Shown: positions 42,227 to 51,269 of the stretch, in pieces | How the letters are laid out: every line of letters starts with the position of its first letter | Position numbering within the stretch: the stretch's first letter is position 1 | DNA from: Luxibacter massiliensis | Lineage (GTDB): Bacteria > Bacillota > Clostridia > Lachnospirales > Lachnospiraceae | Length of the DNA: 64,000 nucleotides | Assembly: GCF_900604355.1 (NCBI RefSeq) | Contig: NZ_UWOE01000001.1 | Location: forward strand, 1,054,001 to 1,118,000 | Reading direction: 5' to 3' | Notes under the pieces: model-generated | Databases searched by the model: none | What the model saw: only the letters and a program-made list of their open reading frames with translations | What the model was told of the DNA's origin: nothing | Program-made: the position numbers and the translations under genes

Positions 42227-42985
42227 ATGATAAAAGTAATGATGCATGGATGCAACGGGAAAATGGGGCAGATGATTTCAGGCTTGATTCAGACTGAGGA
42301 TGAGATAGAGATTGCGGCGGGGGTGGACGCATATACCGGCCGTGCTAATGAGTACCCGGTATTTGGGCATATCAGGGACTGCCACCGGGAAGTGGATGTA
42401 GTGATTGATTTTTCTAATGCCGGCGCGGTGGATGAAATGCTGGACTACTGTGTAGAGAAGAGGCTGCCTGTGGTTCTATGTACCACAGGGTTATCTGAGG
42501 AGCAGCTGGAGCATGTAAGGGAAGCCTCTGAGAAAATCCCGGTTCTTAAATCTGCGAATATGTCTATGGGAATTAACCTTCTTATGAAGCTCTTAAAGGA
42601 TGTGGCCAAGGTCATGGCGCCTGCTGGGTACGATATAGAGCTTGTAGAGCGCCACCACAACCAAAAATTGGACGCGCCCAGCGGTACGGCGCTGGCATTG
42701 GCGGATTCTATGAATGATGCATTGGACAGAGAATATACCTATATATATGACCGCAGCCAGGACAGGAAAAAGCGGGGGCAGAAGGAGATGGGGATTTCGG
42801 CTGTCCGGGGAGGGACGATTGTAGGCGAACATGAGGTTATTTTTGCGGGGATCGATGAGGTGATTGAGTTTAAGCATACGGCATACTCCAGAAGTGTGTT
42901 CGGCAAGGGCGCAGTGGAGGCGGCTAAGTTCCTTAAAGGAAAACCGGCGGGCATGTATGATATGGGCGATGTGATTCAGTTTTAA
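42227..42985 (+). CDS. dapB: 4-hydroxy-tetrahydrodipicolinate reductase
   Basis: A 252-residue NAD(P)H-dependent reductase acting after DapA. N-terminal dinucleotide loop VMMHGCNGKMGQMIS (about 4-18), CTTGLSEEQL (about 85-94), the catalytic ELVERHHNQKLDAPSGTAL (about 140-158) and HEVIFAGIDEVIEFKHTAYSR. The segment ahead of it contains GGGAGGG. Standard length. Confidence 0.96.
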   Translation: MIKVMMHGCNGKMGQMISGLIQTEDEIEIAAGVDAYTGRANEYPVFGHIRDCHREVDVVIDFSNAGAVDEMLDYCVEKRLPVVLCTTGLSEEQLEHVREASEKIPVLKSANMSMGINLLMKLLKDVAKVMAPAGYDIELVERHHNQKLDAPSGTALALADSMNDALDREYTYIYDRSQDRKKRGQKEMGISAVRGGTIVGEHEVIFAGIDEVIEFKHTAYSRSVFGKGAVEAAKFLKGKPAGMYDMGDVIQF

Positions 42986-43005
42986 CCAGCAGGGGGAAGA
43001 TATCT

Positions 43006-44958
43006 ATGAGAGATCTGGAAACAAAGTATTTGGAAAGGCTTTCTGATTTGTATCCTACGATTGCGGCAGCTTCCACGGAGATTATAAATCTTCAGGCTAT
43101 TTTGAACCTGCCTAAGGGGACGGAACATTTTCTTACAGATATACATGGAGAATATGAGGCATTTTCCCATGTGCTGAAAAATGGGTCGGGTTCCGTCAGG
43201 AGGAAGATCGACGACGTATTTGGCAATACACTTAGTAAACGGGACAAGCAGGCGCTGGCCACACTGATCTACTATCCAAAAGACAAGATGGCGGAAGTTA
43301 AGAAAGTTGAGAGCAATATGGAGGACTGGTACAAAATTAACCTGTACCGCCTGATAGAAGTCAGCAAGAGGGTAGCCAGCAAATATACCAGGTCTAAGGT
43401 GCGCAAAGCCCTCCCGAAAGATTTCGCCTATGTGATAGAAGAGCTGATAACGGAAAAATCAGATCTCAACGACAAGGAGTCCTATTACAATGAGATCATT
43501 ATGACCATTATACGGATTGGACGTGCCGAGGAATTTATTGCTGCCATCTCGGAGCTGATCCAGCGCCTTGTGGTGGATCATTTACATATTGTGGGGGATA
43601 TATATGACAGAGGCCCAGGGCCCCATATTATTATGGATAAGCTGATGACATACCATTCTGTGGACATCCAGTGGGGCAACCACGATGTGCTGTGGATGGG
43701 GGCGGCGGCAGGGCAGAGAGGGTGTATCGCAAATGTGATCCGCATCTGTGCCAGGTACGGCAACTTGGATATTTTGGAGGATGGATATGGGATTAACCTG
43801 CTGCCTCTGGCCACCTTTGCGCTGCAGACTTATGAAAACGACCCATGTACATGTTTCAGGCTGAAAGGGCCGGAAAAACAGAACAAGGCGGAGATGGAGA
43901 TGGACCTGAGGATGCACAAGGCCATTTCTATTATCCAATTTAAAGTGGAAGGCCAGATTATCAGGCGGCAGCAGGACTTTCAGCTGGAGGACAGGGCGCT
44001 GCTGCACAGGATTAATTATGAAAAGGGGACTATTGCCCTGGAGGGCAGGGAATATGAGCTGTTGGACAAGAATTTCCCTACCATTGACCCCAAGGATCCA
44101 TATAAGCTCACTGCGGAGGAAGAAGACATTATGGACCGCCTTGAACGGGCATTTCTTGCCTGTGAAAAGCTCCAGGAACATATACGTTTTCTGTTGGCTA
44201 AAGGCGGACTGTATAAGGTGTACAATAATAATCTTCTCTATCACGGCTGTATGCCCCTCAATGATGACGGCAGCATGAAGGAAGTCACTCTTTTCGGCCA
44301 CAAGTTTCGGGGCAGGTCTCTGTACGATGCATTGGACAGGTACCTGAGAAAGGGATTTTTCGCTTTGGATGAAAAAGACCGTGAGAATGGGAAAGATATT
44401 ATGTGGTATATTTGGCTCAATCCGAATTCCCCTCTCTTTGGCAAAGATAAAATGGCTACATTTGAACGGTATTTTCTGGCTGAGAAGGAGACCCATCAGG
44501 AGAAAAAGAACCCTTATTATTTCCTTCTGGAAAAGCGGGATGTGGTTGACCGCATTATGGAAGAATTTGGATTATGCCCGAATGAGGCGCATATTGTGAA
44601 CGGGCATGTTCCGGTAAAACGAAAAAATGGGGAGAGTCCCATCAAATGTGACGGGAAAGTCCTTGTCATTGACGGAGGGTTTTCCAAAGCGTACCAGAAG
44701 GAGACAGGAATTGCAGGCTATACATTAATCTATAATTCGTATGGCCTGCTCTTGGTGGCCCACGAACCCTTTGAGTCAATGGAGGCCGCCATTCAGAATG
44801 AAAGTGACATACATTCTGAGTATATGGTGGTAAAACGGGTGCTGGAGAGAAGACTTGTAGGGGATACAGACGTAGGCCGGGAGCTCAAAGAGCAGGTGAG
44901 GGATTTGGAACGGCTGCTGGCAGCGTACAGAAGCGGTGACATTATTGAAAAAATATAG
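43006..44958 (+). CDS. fbp: fructose-1,6-bisphosphatase, class III
   Basis: A 650-residue Firmicute-type gluconeogenic phosphatase with a calcineurin-like metallophosphatase core: FLTDIHGEYEAF (about 42-53), HIVGDIYDRGPGPH (about 194-207) and WGNHDVLWMGAAAG (about 222-235) hold the metal ligands. The C-terminal part has VNGHVPVKRKNGESPIKCDGKVLVIDGGFSKAYQKETG. 20 bp separate it from dapB, suggesting one transcript with the sigma factor gene that follows. Confidence 0.96.
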   Translation: MRDLETKYLERLSDLYPTIAAASTEIINLQAILNLPKGTEHFLTDIHGEYEAFSHVLKNGSGSVRRKIDDVFGNTLSKRDKQALATLIYYPKDKMAEVKKVESNMEDWYKINLYRLIEVSKRVASKYTRSKVRKALPKDFAYVIEELITEKSDLNDKESYYNEIIMTIIRIGRAEEFIAAISELIQRLVVDHLHIVGDIYDRGPGPHIIMDKLMTYHSVDIQWGNHDVLWMGAAAGQRGCIANVIRICARYGNLDILEDGYGINLLPLATFALQTYENDPCTCFRLKGPEKQNKAEMEMDLRMHKAISIIQFKVEGQIIRRQQDFQLEDRALLHRINYEKGTIALEGREYELLDKNFPTIDPKDPYKLTAEEEDIMDRLERAFLACEKLQEHIRFLLAKGGLYKVYNNNLLYHGCMPLNDDGSMKEVTLFGHKFRGRSLYDALDRYLRKGFFALDEKDRENGKDIMWYIWLNPNSPLFGKDKMATFERYFLAEKETHQEKKNPYYFLLEKRDVVDRIMEEFGLCPNEAHIVNGHVPVKRKNGESPIKCDGKVLVIDGGFSKAYQKETGIAGYTLIYNSYGLLLVAHEPFESMEAAIQNESDIHSEYMVVKRVLERRLVGDTDVGRELKEQVRDLERLLAAYRSGDIIEKI

Positions 44959-44984
44959 ACAGAATTGAGAGGCATAGGATTCAC

Positions 44985-45848
44985 ATGGATGAATATACAG
45001 GAAAGACAGAAGGGCAGCCAGTCATTCCAGACAGCGTGGAGACCACGGAACCCCTTAAAATCTATCTGCAGGAGATCAGCACCATACCTCTGCTAAGTAT
45101 GGAGGAAGAACGCCTGCTGGGCAGGAAAATAGCAGAGGGGGATGAGGAGGCAAAGAAAAGGCTGGAAGAAGCGAACCTGCGCCTTGTGGTGTCCATTGCA
45201 GCCCACTATGCGGGTCGGGGCCTGCAGTTTATGGACTTGATACAGGAAGGGAATATAGGCCTTATGCGGGCAGTTGAAAAGTACGACTATACGAAGGATA
45301 ACCGTTTTGCTTCCTATGCCTCCTGGTGGATCAAGGAGGCTATGGCCAGGGCCATTGATTTACAGGCTAAGGAGATTCGGGTGCCTGTCCACGTGGCTGA
45401 GAGTATGCGCAAGGTGCAAAAAGCGGCAGCCAGGCTGTCCCAGGAACTTGGGAGAGAAGCATCCCCGGAGGAAATTGCACAGAACCTGGGGCAATGGACC
45501 GCCGGGGAGGTAGAGCAGATTCAGTCGTTTTTGAAAAATCCGGTCTCCCTGGAGACCCCAGTGGGAGAGGAAAGTGACAGTACTCTGGAGGATTTTATAG
45601 AAGATAAAAGGGAGGATACACCGGAGGCTGCTGTAGATTCCCTGATCAGAAAAGAAGAGGTGGGACATCTTTTGGAAACCCTCAACGAAAAGGAACGGCA
45701 GGTTATCAGCATGAGGTTTGGCCTTGCTGATGGGAAGCCTCTTACCCTGGAAGATATAGGCCAGAAGTTCCATGTGACCAGGGAGAGGATCCGGCAGATT
45801 GAGGAGCGTGCCATGGAAAAGCTCCGGGAGGCTGCAAATAAAGAGTAG
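44985..45848 (+). CDS. sigma-70 family RNA polymerase sigma factor (short, group 2-like)
   Basis: A 287-residue sigma factor with regions 1.2 to 4.2 but no region 1.1 or non-conserved insert: DPLKIYLQEIxTIPLLS-like 1.2 (about 22-40), region 2 (NLRLVVSIAAHYAGRGLQFMDLIQEGNIGLMRAVEKYDY; NRFASYASWWIKEAMARAI, about 105-123), region 3, and region 4 (LTLEDIGQKFHVTRERIRQIEERAMEKLR, about 252-280). The strong match of 2.4 and 4.2 to primary sigma factors suggests recognition of TTGACA/TATAAT-like promoters. Its target genes are not known. Confidence 0.9.
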   Translation: MDEYTGKTEGQPVIPDSVETTEPLKIYLQEISTIPLLSMEEERLLGRKIAEGDEEAKKRLEEANLRLVVSIAAHYAGRGLQFMDLIQEGNIGLMRAVEKYDYTKDNRFASYASWWIKEAMARAIDLQAKEIRVPVHVAESMRKVQKAAARLSQELGREASPEEIAQNLGQWTAGEVEQIQSFLKNPVSLETPVGEESDSTLEDFIEDKREDTPEAAVDSLIRKEEVGHLLETLNEKERQVISMRFGLADGKPLTLEDIGQKFHVTRERIRQIEERAMEKLREAANKE

Positions 45849-45960
45849 GGTAAAGGCTGCCCGCATCATAATGATAAAAAGGAAATTTTTCCCATACATA
45901 AACGCAATGAAAGTGTAGATATTACTAATACAAGATCATTTATGGAAAGGGAGAATTACA

Positions 45961-46293
45961 ATGAAAAGAATGAAAAAATTATTATTATTAATGATGTGTG
46001 TAGGTGTACTTTGCGGTGTTACAGCTTGTGGCAGAGACAATAATGCCAATAATGCAGCAGATGGCACAACAAAAGACGAGAATATGAATGACGCAACTAA
46101 CGGAACCAATGACAAAGATGGGGACGGTATTGTTGACGACGCAGTGGATGATGTGACCGATGGAGTGGATAAAGTGACAGACGACCTGACAGATGACAAC
46201 GCTCCACAGAAGGATAACCTTAATGACAGAAACACAAACAATAAAGATGTCAATGACACTGCTACAGATAAGGATAATACCACTGATAAGTAG
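45961..46293 (+). CDS. small acidic lipoprotein of unknown function
   Basis: A 110-residue product: signal peptide with lipobox VTAC (Cys23 lipidated) and an extremely Asp/Asn/Thr/Lys-rich mature part with repeats such as DDAVDDVTDGVDKVTDDLTDD (shown in part), probably intrinsically disordered. DKDGDGIVDD (about 51-60) resembles a calcium-binding loop. AAAGGGAG precedes the ATG. No homologue or function can be named. Confidence 0.75.
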   Translation: MKRMKKLLLLMMCVGVLCGVTACGRDNNANNAADGTTKDENMNDATNGTNDKDGDGIVDDAVDDVTDGVDKVTDDLTDDNAPQKDNLNDRNTNNKDVNDTATDKDNTTDK

Positions 46294-46303
46294 TAGTATC
46301 GTG

Positions 46304-46340
46304 AAGGGGTCTGTCCCTATTGCAAAGGGGTCTGACCCTA
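46304..46340. repeat. GGGGTCTGWCCC double element, intergenic
   Basis: AAGGGGTCTGTCCCTATTGC is followed by AAAGGGGTCTGACCCTAATG: a tandem pair of short palindromes (GGGTCTGACCC). It shares the layout of the perfect inverted repeat at 50203-50242, including the central TTTTGCAAAA-like joint. Confidence 0.5.
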
Positions 46341-46462
46341 ATGAACACCGAATTCAGAATATTCTCAAAATTTTGAAGGGGGAGTTCATTGGGGCCAGGC
46401 CCTTTTGGCATGATTTTGAGGTGGATTTTTCTACTTTAGTGTGATAAAATATCGAATAAAAT

Positions 46463-46494
46463 GCTGCAGGCTTTTTAGGCCTGCCTGCGCAGCA
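46463..46494 (+). promoter_or_regulatory. leader hairpin before iorA
   Basis: GCAGGC (46466-46471) with GCCTGC (46479-46484), nested in GCTGC...GCAGC, ending just before the iorA ribosome binding site AAAGGAG. It contains a TTTTTA loop. May affect iorA translation. Confidence 0.35.
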
Positions 46495-46509
46495 AAAGGA
46501 GTACATATT

Positions 46510-48345
46510 ATGTATAGAGAGAGAAAACTCGTGATGGGCAACGAGGCAATCGGCCTCGGGGCAATGCGGGCCGGTGTAAGAATGGTGGCCGGGTATCCGG
46601 GAACACCATCTACGGAGATATTGGAGACAATAGCAAAGAATAATGACGGCAGTATCCACGTGGAATGGTCTGTCAATGAAAAGGCGGCAATGGAGGTTGG
46701 GGCAGGCGCTGCCTATGCAGGTGCCAGGACATTGGTGACGATGAAACAGGTAGGACTTAATGTGGCTTCTGACCCTTTGATGAGCCTTGCCTATGTGGGC
46801 GTGAAAGGCGGCATGGTCATCGTATCCGCTGATGATCCGGGGCCTATATCTTCCCAAACAGAGCAGGACACGAGGCATTTTGCACAGTTCTCTAAATTGC
46901 CGGTGTTTGACCCGTCCTCACCCGAAGAGGCATACATGATGATTGCTGAAGCCTTTGAGCTTTCAGAGAAATACCAGACACCTGTACTTTTTAGGCCGAC
47001 CACGAGAGTCTGTCACGCCTGCGTGAGTATTGAGCTGCAGCCTGCCCTTTGCCTGCCTAAGCCAGAAGGGTTTATAAAGGATACCATGCGCTGGGTGATT
47101 TTCCCAAAGATGTCCTATCAGAACCATATAAAAATAGAAGAGAGGAATGAGAAGCTGTCAGAGGTATTTTCTGCGTGGCCCATGAATAAGGTAAGAGGAG
47201 GCAGCGGGGAAAAGGGGGTTGTCTCAGGTGGAATCAGCTTTGCTTATGCAAGGGAGGTGATACCAGAGGAAATCCCACTTTTGAAAATCAGTACCCCCCA
47301 TCCTTTCCCTGAAAGGCTGGCGAAGGAATTTATGGAGGGCCTCAGGGAGGTACTTGTGCTGGAGGAGCTGGATCCGGTGATTGAAAAGGAGCTTCTTAAA
47401 ATTGCCGGCAAATACCATCTTCAAGTGAAAATACGTGGAAAGCTGACCCATGACACGAAAAATGCAGGAGAAAACAGTGTAGAGAGTATACGTGGTGACT
47501 TGGAACGGTTCTTGGGCGATGGCGAGAAAAAAGCACAGGAGGAAGAAGCGGGGACGGGAATACAAGATTCCGGGGAAGAGGCTTTCCCGGCGCTGCCGGT
47601 ACGTCCGCCTGTTTTATGTGCCGGGTGCCCCCACAGGGCATCTTTCTACGCAGTTAAGAGGGCCATGGGTGGGAAAAAGGCAGTTTTCTGCGGAGATATT
47701 GGCTGCTATACACTGGGGAATGCAAAACCATTAGACATGGTGGATACTTGCCTTTGTATGGGGGCAGATGTGACTATTTCCCAGGGATTACATATTATAG
47801 AGCCTGATGCGGTCCATTTTGCATTTATAGGAGATTCTACTTTCTTTGCGTCAGGGATAACCGGTGTAATAAATGCAGTGTACAACCAGACAGATATTGT
47901 GCTGGCAGTGTTAGATAATTCCACGACTGCAATGACTGGGCACCAGCCCCACCCTGGTACGGGGATTACAATGATGAAAGAAGTGTCGGCGAGAATCAGT
48001 ATAGAGAATGTACTTAGAGGAATTGGAGTGGCTGCAGTGGAGACCGTCGACCCGCTGAAGCTTTGGGACGCAGTGGCTGCTGTGAAAAGGGCGGCGGAGA
48101 TGAAAGGTGTGCGGGCGGTGGTCTTTAGGTCGCCCTGTATTGCTGTGGAGAAGCCGGGGAATCCGTATCAGATCTCCCAGAGTGACTGTACAAAGTGCAA
48201 AGTATGTATCAGTCAGCTGGGGTGTCCGGCTATTTCAGTTATAGATGGCAAGGTGCAGATAGAACAGGCCCTGTGCTATGGATGTGGACTGTGCAGCCAG
48301 GTCTGCCCGTCTAAAGCGATTCGGGAGGTGGAGGATCATGAATAA
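46510..48345 (+). CDS. iorA: indolepyruvate:ferredoxin oxidoreductase, alpha subunit
   Basis: A 611-residue TPP- and iron-sulfur-dependent enzyme oxidising aryl pyruvates (from Trp, Phe, Tyr) to aryl acetyl-CoA while reducing ferredoxin. N-terminal pyrimidine-binding domain (MGNEAIGLGAMRAGVRMVAGYPGTPSTEI), the TPP domain with CAGCPHRASFYAVKRA, GDIGCYTLG and GDSTFFASGITGVINAVYNQ (about 439-458), and a C-terminal 2[4Fe-4S] ferredoxin domain (CTKCKVCISQLGCPA; CYGCGLCSQVCPSKAI). AAAGGAG supports the 46510 start. Overlaps iorB by 8 bp. Confidence 0.95.
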   Translation: MYRERKLVMGNEAIGLGAMRAGVRMVAGYPGTPSTEILETIAKNNDGSIHVEWSVNEKAAMEVGAGAAYAGARTLVTMKQVGLNVASDPLMSLAYVGVKGGMVIVSADDPGPISSQTEQDTRHFAQFSKLPVFDPSSPEEAYMMIAEAFELSEKYQTPVLFRPTTRVCHACVSIELQPALCLPKPEGFIKDTMRWVIFPKMSYQNHIKIEERNEKLSEVFSAWPMNKVRGGSGEKGVVSGGISFAYAREVIPEEIPLLKISTPHPFPERLAKEFMEGLREVLVLEELDPVIEKELLKIAGKYHLQVKIRGKLTHDTKNAGENSVESIRGDLERFLGDGEKKAQEEEAGTGIQDSGEEAFPALPVRPPVLCAGCPHRASFYAVKRAMGGKKAVFCGDIGCYTLGNAKPLDMVDTCLCMGADVTISQGLHIIEPDAVHFAFIGDSTFFASGITGVINAVYNQTDIVLAVLDNSTTAMTGHQPHPGTGITMMKEVSARISIENVLRGIGVAAVETVDPLKLWDAVAAVKRAAEMKGVRAVVFRSPCIAVEKPGNPYQISQSDCTKCKVCISQLGCPAISVIDGKVQIEQALCYGCGLCSQVCPSKAIREVEDHE

Positions 48346-48928
48346 AAATTGTCTGCTATGTGGCGTCGGGGGGCAGGGAGTGGTTCTGGCCTCTAAGCTG
48401 ATTGCCTTTGCTGCCATGGAACAGGGAAAGTTTGTCAGGACAACGGAGACAATTGGCATGGCCCAGCGGGGAGGTTCTGTGGTAAGCCATGTCAGAATAG
48501 GTGAAGAAGTACATTCACCCTTAATCCCCCTGAAAAAGGCAGATCTGATCCTGGCTTTTGAGCCCGCCGAGGCGGTGAGATGCCTGCCATATTTGAATGC
48601 CGGGGGGACTGTAATTGTGAGTAGCAAAGCAATTCTTCCAGTGACATCTTCGCTGGGGGACGGTATATATGAAGGGACTGAGATGCTGGCGTATCTGGAA
48701 AAGAATATCCCCCGCCTGGCTGTCCTGGATGGGGAGTCCATTCTAAGCCAGGCGGGTTCTTCCAAAGTCCTTAATGTGGCGCTTTTAGGGGCCGCTGCCG
48801 CCAGTGGTGTGCTGGACATCACTTTGGATGAGATGGAGATGGCCATAGAAAAGAATGTGAAGGAAAAATTCCTGGAAATAAACAAGAAGGCATTAGTACT
48901 TGGAAAAGCGGCATTTGAACGGGCATAA
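48338..48928 (+). CDS. iorB: indolepyruvate:ferredoxin oxidoreductase, beta subunit
   Basis: A 196-residue gamma-type 2-oxoacid oxidoreductase domain protein partnering IorA. GVGGQGVVLASKLIAFAAME (about 8-27), TIGMAQRGGSVVSHVRIG (about 42-59) and the conserved LNVALLGAAAASG are visible. The ribosome binding site GGAGGTGGAGG lies inside the end of iorA, and the overlap shows translational coupling. Confidence 0.94.
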   Translation: MNKNCLLCGVGGQGVVLASKLIAFAAMEQGKFVRTTETIGMAQRGGSVVSHVRIGEEVHSPLIPLKKADLILAFEPAEAVRCLPYLNAGGTVIVSSKAILPVTSSLGDGIYEGTEMLAYLEKNIPRLAVLDGESILSQAGSSKVLNVALLGAAAASGVLDITLDEMEMAIEKNVKEKFLEINKKALVLGKAAFERA

Positions 48929-48940
48929 GGAGAGAATGAC

Positions 48941-50173
48941 ATGAAAATGACAGAACTACAGCTGGAATTAGTTAAGGAAAACTTGAAACAGCTGACAGCT
49001 AAAGATTGTTTCTATAAAGAAAAACTGAAAGGAATAGATATTTCGTCAATACAAAGCCAGGAAGATTTTGAGACACTTCCTTTTACATGGAAAGGAGACT
49101 TAAGAGAGGCTTATCCTTTGGGGCTTCAGGCTGTCCCAGACGAGGAAATCGTAAGGATCCATTCTTCTTCAGGCACCACCGGGACGCCGGTGATCATCCC
49201 TTATACAAAAAAGGATGTGGAGGACTGGGCGAAAATGTTTGCGCGCTGTTATGAAATGGCAGGGATTACGGCCTTGGACAGAATACATATAACACCTGGA
49301 TATGGTTTGTGGACGGCCGGTATCGGTTTCCAGGCAGGGGCAGAATACCTGGGAGCCATGACAATCCCTATGGGGCCGGGCAATACAGATAAACAGCTCC
49401 GCATGATGCAGGATATGAAATCTACTGTTTTGTGCGCCACATCCTCCTATGCCCTGCTTTTGGCAGAAGAAATTGCCAAACGGGGGATCACCCATAAAAT
49501 ATATCTAAGGAAAGGCGTTATTGGGTCAGAGCGGTGGGGAGAAAAAATGAGAAAGCGGATTGCCGCAGAGCTGGGAGTACAGCTTTACGATATTTACGGA
49601 CTGACGGAAGTGTATGGGCCCGGTATTGCTATGAGCTGTGAATATGAATGCGGGATGCATTATTGGGATGATTACTTGTATTTTGAGATTGTGGATCCGA
49701 AAACAGGAAAAAATGTCCCTGACGGGGAAATAGGCGAACTTGTCATTACAACTCTCAGAAAGCAGGGGGCGCCGCTGATACGCTATAGAACTCATGACCT
49801 GACCCGTTTTCTGCCGGGAGAATGCAAGTGCGGATCAAAATTCCCGAGAATAGATACGCTTATAGGCAGGACAGACGACATGGTAAAGGTAAAGGGCGTC
49901 AATATTTTTCCGAGCCAGATAGAGGAGATGTTAAAAGACGTACCTGAGGCCTCCAGTGAATATCAGTTTATGCTGGATCATATGAATGGGAAGGACGTAT
50001 GCACCCTGTTCGTTGAGATTAATAAAAATATAGAGAAAAAACAGGCAGAGGACGCAGTGAAAAAAGCATTCAAGGAAAAAATAGGTATTCTGGTGAATGT
50101 AAAGCCAGTTTCAATCGGGGACCTGCCCCGGAGTGAGAAGAAATCCACGAGGATATTCGATAATAGATATTAA
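48941..50173 (+). CDS. phenylacetate-CoA ligase family protein
   Basis: A 410-residue AMP-forming acyl-CoA ligase of the PaaK group. ATP loop IHSSSGTTGTPVIIPYT (about 72-88), YGLTEVYGPGIAMSCE (about 220-235), and the C-terminal VKVKGVNIFPSQIEEML (about 311-327). In this setting, 12 bp after iorB, it probably runs with IorAB to interconvert aryl acetates (phenylacetate, indoleacetate) and their CoA esters, giving ATP or activating the acid. Direction in vivo is not shown by sequence. Confidence 0.93.
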   Translation: MKMTELQLELVKENLKQLTAKDCFYKEKLKGIDISSIQSQEDFETLPFTWKGDLREAYPLGLQAVPDEEIVRIHSSSGTTGTPVIIPYTKKDVEDWAKMFARCYEMAGITALDRIHITPGYGLWTAGIGFQAGAEYLGAMTIPMGPGNTDKQLRMMQDMKSTVLCATSSYALLLAEEIAKRGITHKIYLRKGVIGSERWGEKMRKRIAAELGVQLYDIYGLTEVYGPGIAMSCEYECGMHYWDDYLYFEIVDPKTGKNVPDGEIGELVITTLRKQGAPLIRYRTHDLTRFLPGECKCGSKFPRIDTLIGRTDDMVKVKGVNIFPSQIEEMLKDVPEASSEYQFMLDHMNGKDVCTLFVEINKNIEKKQAEDAVKKAFKEKIGILVNVKPVSIGDLPRSEKKSTRIFDNRY

Positions 50174-50202
50174 AAAGTAAAACAATTCTGACAATGGATA
50201 AC

Positions 50203-50242
50203 AAAGGGGACAGTCCCTTTTGCAAAAGGGACTGTCCCCTTT
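50203..50242. terminator. perfect 19-bp palindromic hairpin after the CoA ligase
   Basis: AAAGGGGACAGTCCCTTTT (50203-50221), GC, then its exact complement (50224-50242). Functions as a bidirectional terminator-like structure; related in layout to the element at 46304-46340. Confidence 0.75.
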
Positions 50243-50274
50243 GAACCATCGAACCATCAGACAGGGGGAAAACT

Positions 50275-51042
50275 ATGAAGTTCAGGCCATGTATTGATAT
50301 TCATAATGGACAAGTAAAGCAGATTGTGGGCGGCACACTGCGGGATCAGGGGGATCAGGCTGTTACGAATTTTGCGTCACAGCTGGACGCGGCCTGGTAT
50401 GCCAAGCTGTACAGGCGTGATGGACTGAAAGGAGGGCACATTATTCTCCTGAATGGGGTGGATTCTGTGTACTACGGGGAAACGAGGAGGCAGGCGCTTT
50501 TGGCCCTGAAGGCATACCCTGGGGGTATGCAGGTAGGAGGGGGCATTACGGCTGAGAATGGGGCCGCATATCTGGAAGCCGGCGCCAGCCATGTGATCGT
50601 CACCTCCTATGTGTTCCAGGATGGGAAATTTCACAGGGGAAATCTGGAGCGGCTGAAGGCTGCTGTTGGGAAGGAACGTATTGTACTGGACTTAAGCTGC
50701 CGTAAAAAGGAGGGGACATACTTTATAGTAACCAACCGGTGGCAGACATTTACAGATGTGGCCCTTACGCAGGATACATTGGATTTCCTGTCTGGCTACT
50801 GTGATGAGTTTCTCATCCACGGCGTGGATGTGGAGGGCACCTCGGCGGGGGCAGAAGCGGATTTGGTGCGTATGCTGGGCAGTTGGAGGGGGATGCCAGT
50901 GACCTACGCAGGGGGGATAGGGAGCATGGAGGAATTGAGACGCTTTCAGGAGCTGAGCGGGGGCGGCCTGGACTTTACAGTCGGCAGCGCTTTGGACCTA
51001 TTTGGCGGGGATCTTCCCTATGACAAGATTTCCAGGCTGTAA
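50275..51042 (+). CDS. hisA: phosphoribosylformimino-AICAR-P isomerase, eukaryote-type HisA
   Basis: A 255-residue TIM-barrel isomerase of histidine biosynthesis, but of the fungal/plant HIS6-like subtype: RPCIDIHNGQVKQIVGGTL (about 4-22), NFASQLDAAWYAKLYRRDGL (about 37-56), MQVGGGIT (about 84-91), IVLDLSCRKKEGTYFIVTNR, DEFLIHGVDVEG (about 177-188) and FTVGSALDLFGG. These blocks align with yeast His6 rather than with ordinary bacterial HisA. No other his gene is near. The flanking palindrome at 50203 and its lone position are compatible with acquisition as a single gene. Confidence 0.9.
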   Translation: MKFRPCIDIHNGQVKQIVGGTLRDQGDQAVTNFASQLDAAWYAKLYRRDGLKGGHIILLNGVDSVYYGETRRQALLALKAYPGGMQVGGGITAENGAAYLEAGASHVIVTSYVFQDGKFHRGNLERLKAAVGKERIVLDLSCRKKEGTYFIVTNRWQTFTDVALTQDTLDFLSGYCDEFLIHGVDVEGTSAGAEADLVRMLGSWRGMPVTYAGGIGSMEELRRFQELSGGGLDFTVGSALDLFGGDLPYDKISRL

Positions 51043-51132
51043 CAGGATAATGCATGGAAAGAACCGCCGGCATTGTGTCCTGGCAGTCATCCTGTGTTCA
51101 CGTCCCATTTTTGGATTCAGGCTATGAATTGG

Positions 51133-51161
51133 TTGAATTCGCCAGGATATAGTGTTAAAAT
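51133..51161 (+). promoter_or_regulatory. promoter of secA
   Basis: TTGAAT (51133-51138), 17-bp spacer, TAAAAT (51156-51161), leaving a leader of about 135 nt before secA. Confidence 0.6.
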
Positions 51162-51172
51162 GTAGCGTAGAG

Positions 51173-51269
51173 TGTGTTTGATCATTCATACATCTGTCTG
51201 CTTTACTTAAAGGAAGCCTGCTGTGGAATGTACTTATACCTGACAGCTATATGAATGGTCAAATACACA
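51173..51269 (+). promoter_or_regulatory. long-range inverted repeat in the secA leader
   Basis: TGTGTTTGATCATTCATA (51173-51190) matches the complement of 51250-51269 with one inserted base and one mismatch, enclosing a 59-nt loop that ends shortly before the secA ribosome binding site. Could be a regulatory RNA fold controlling secA. Confidence 0.5.
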
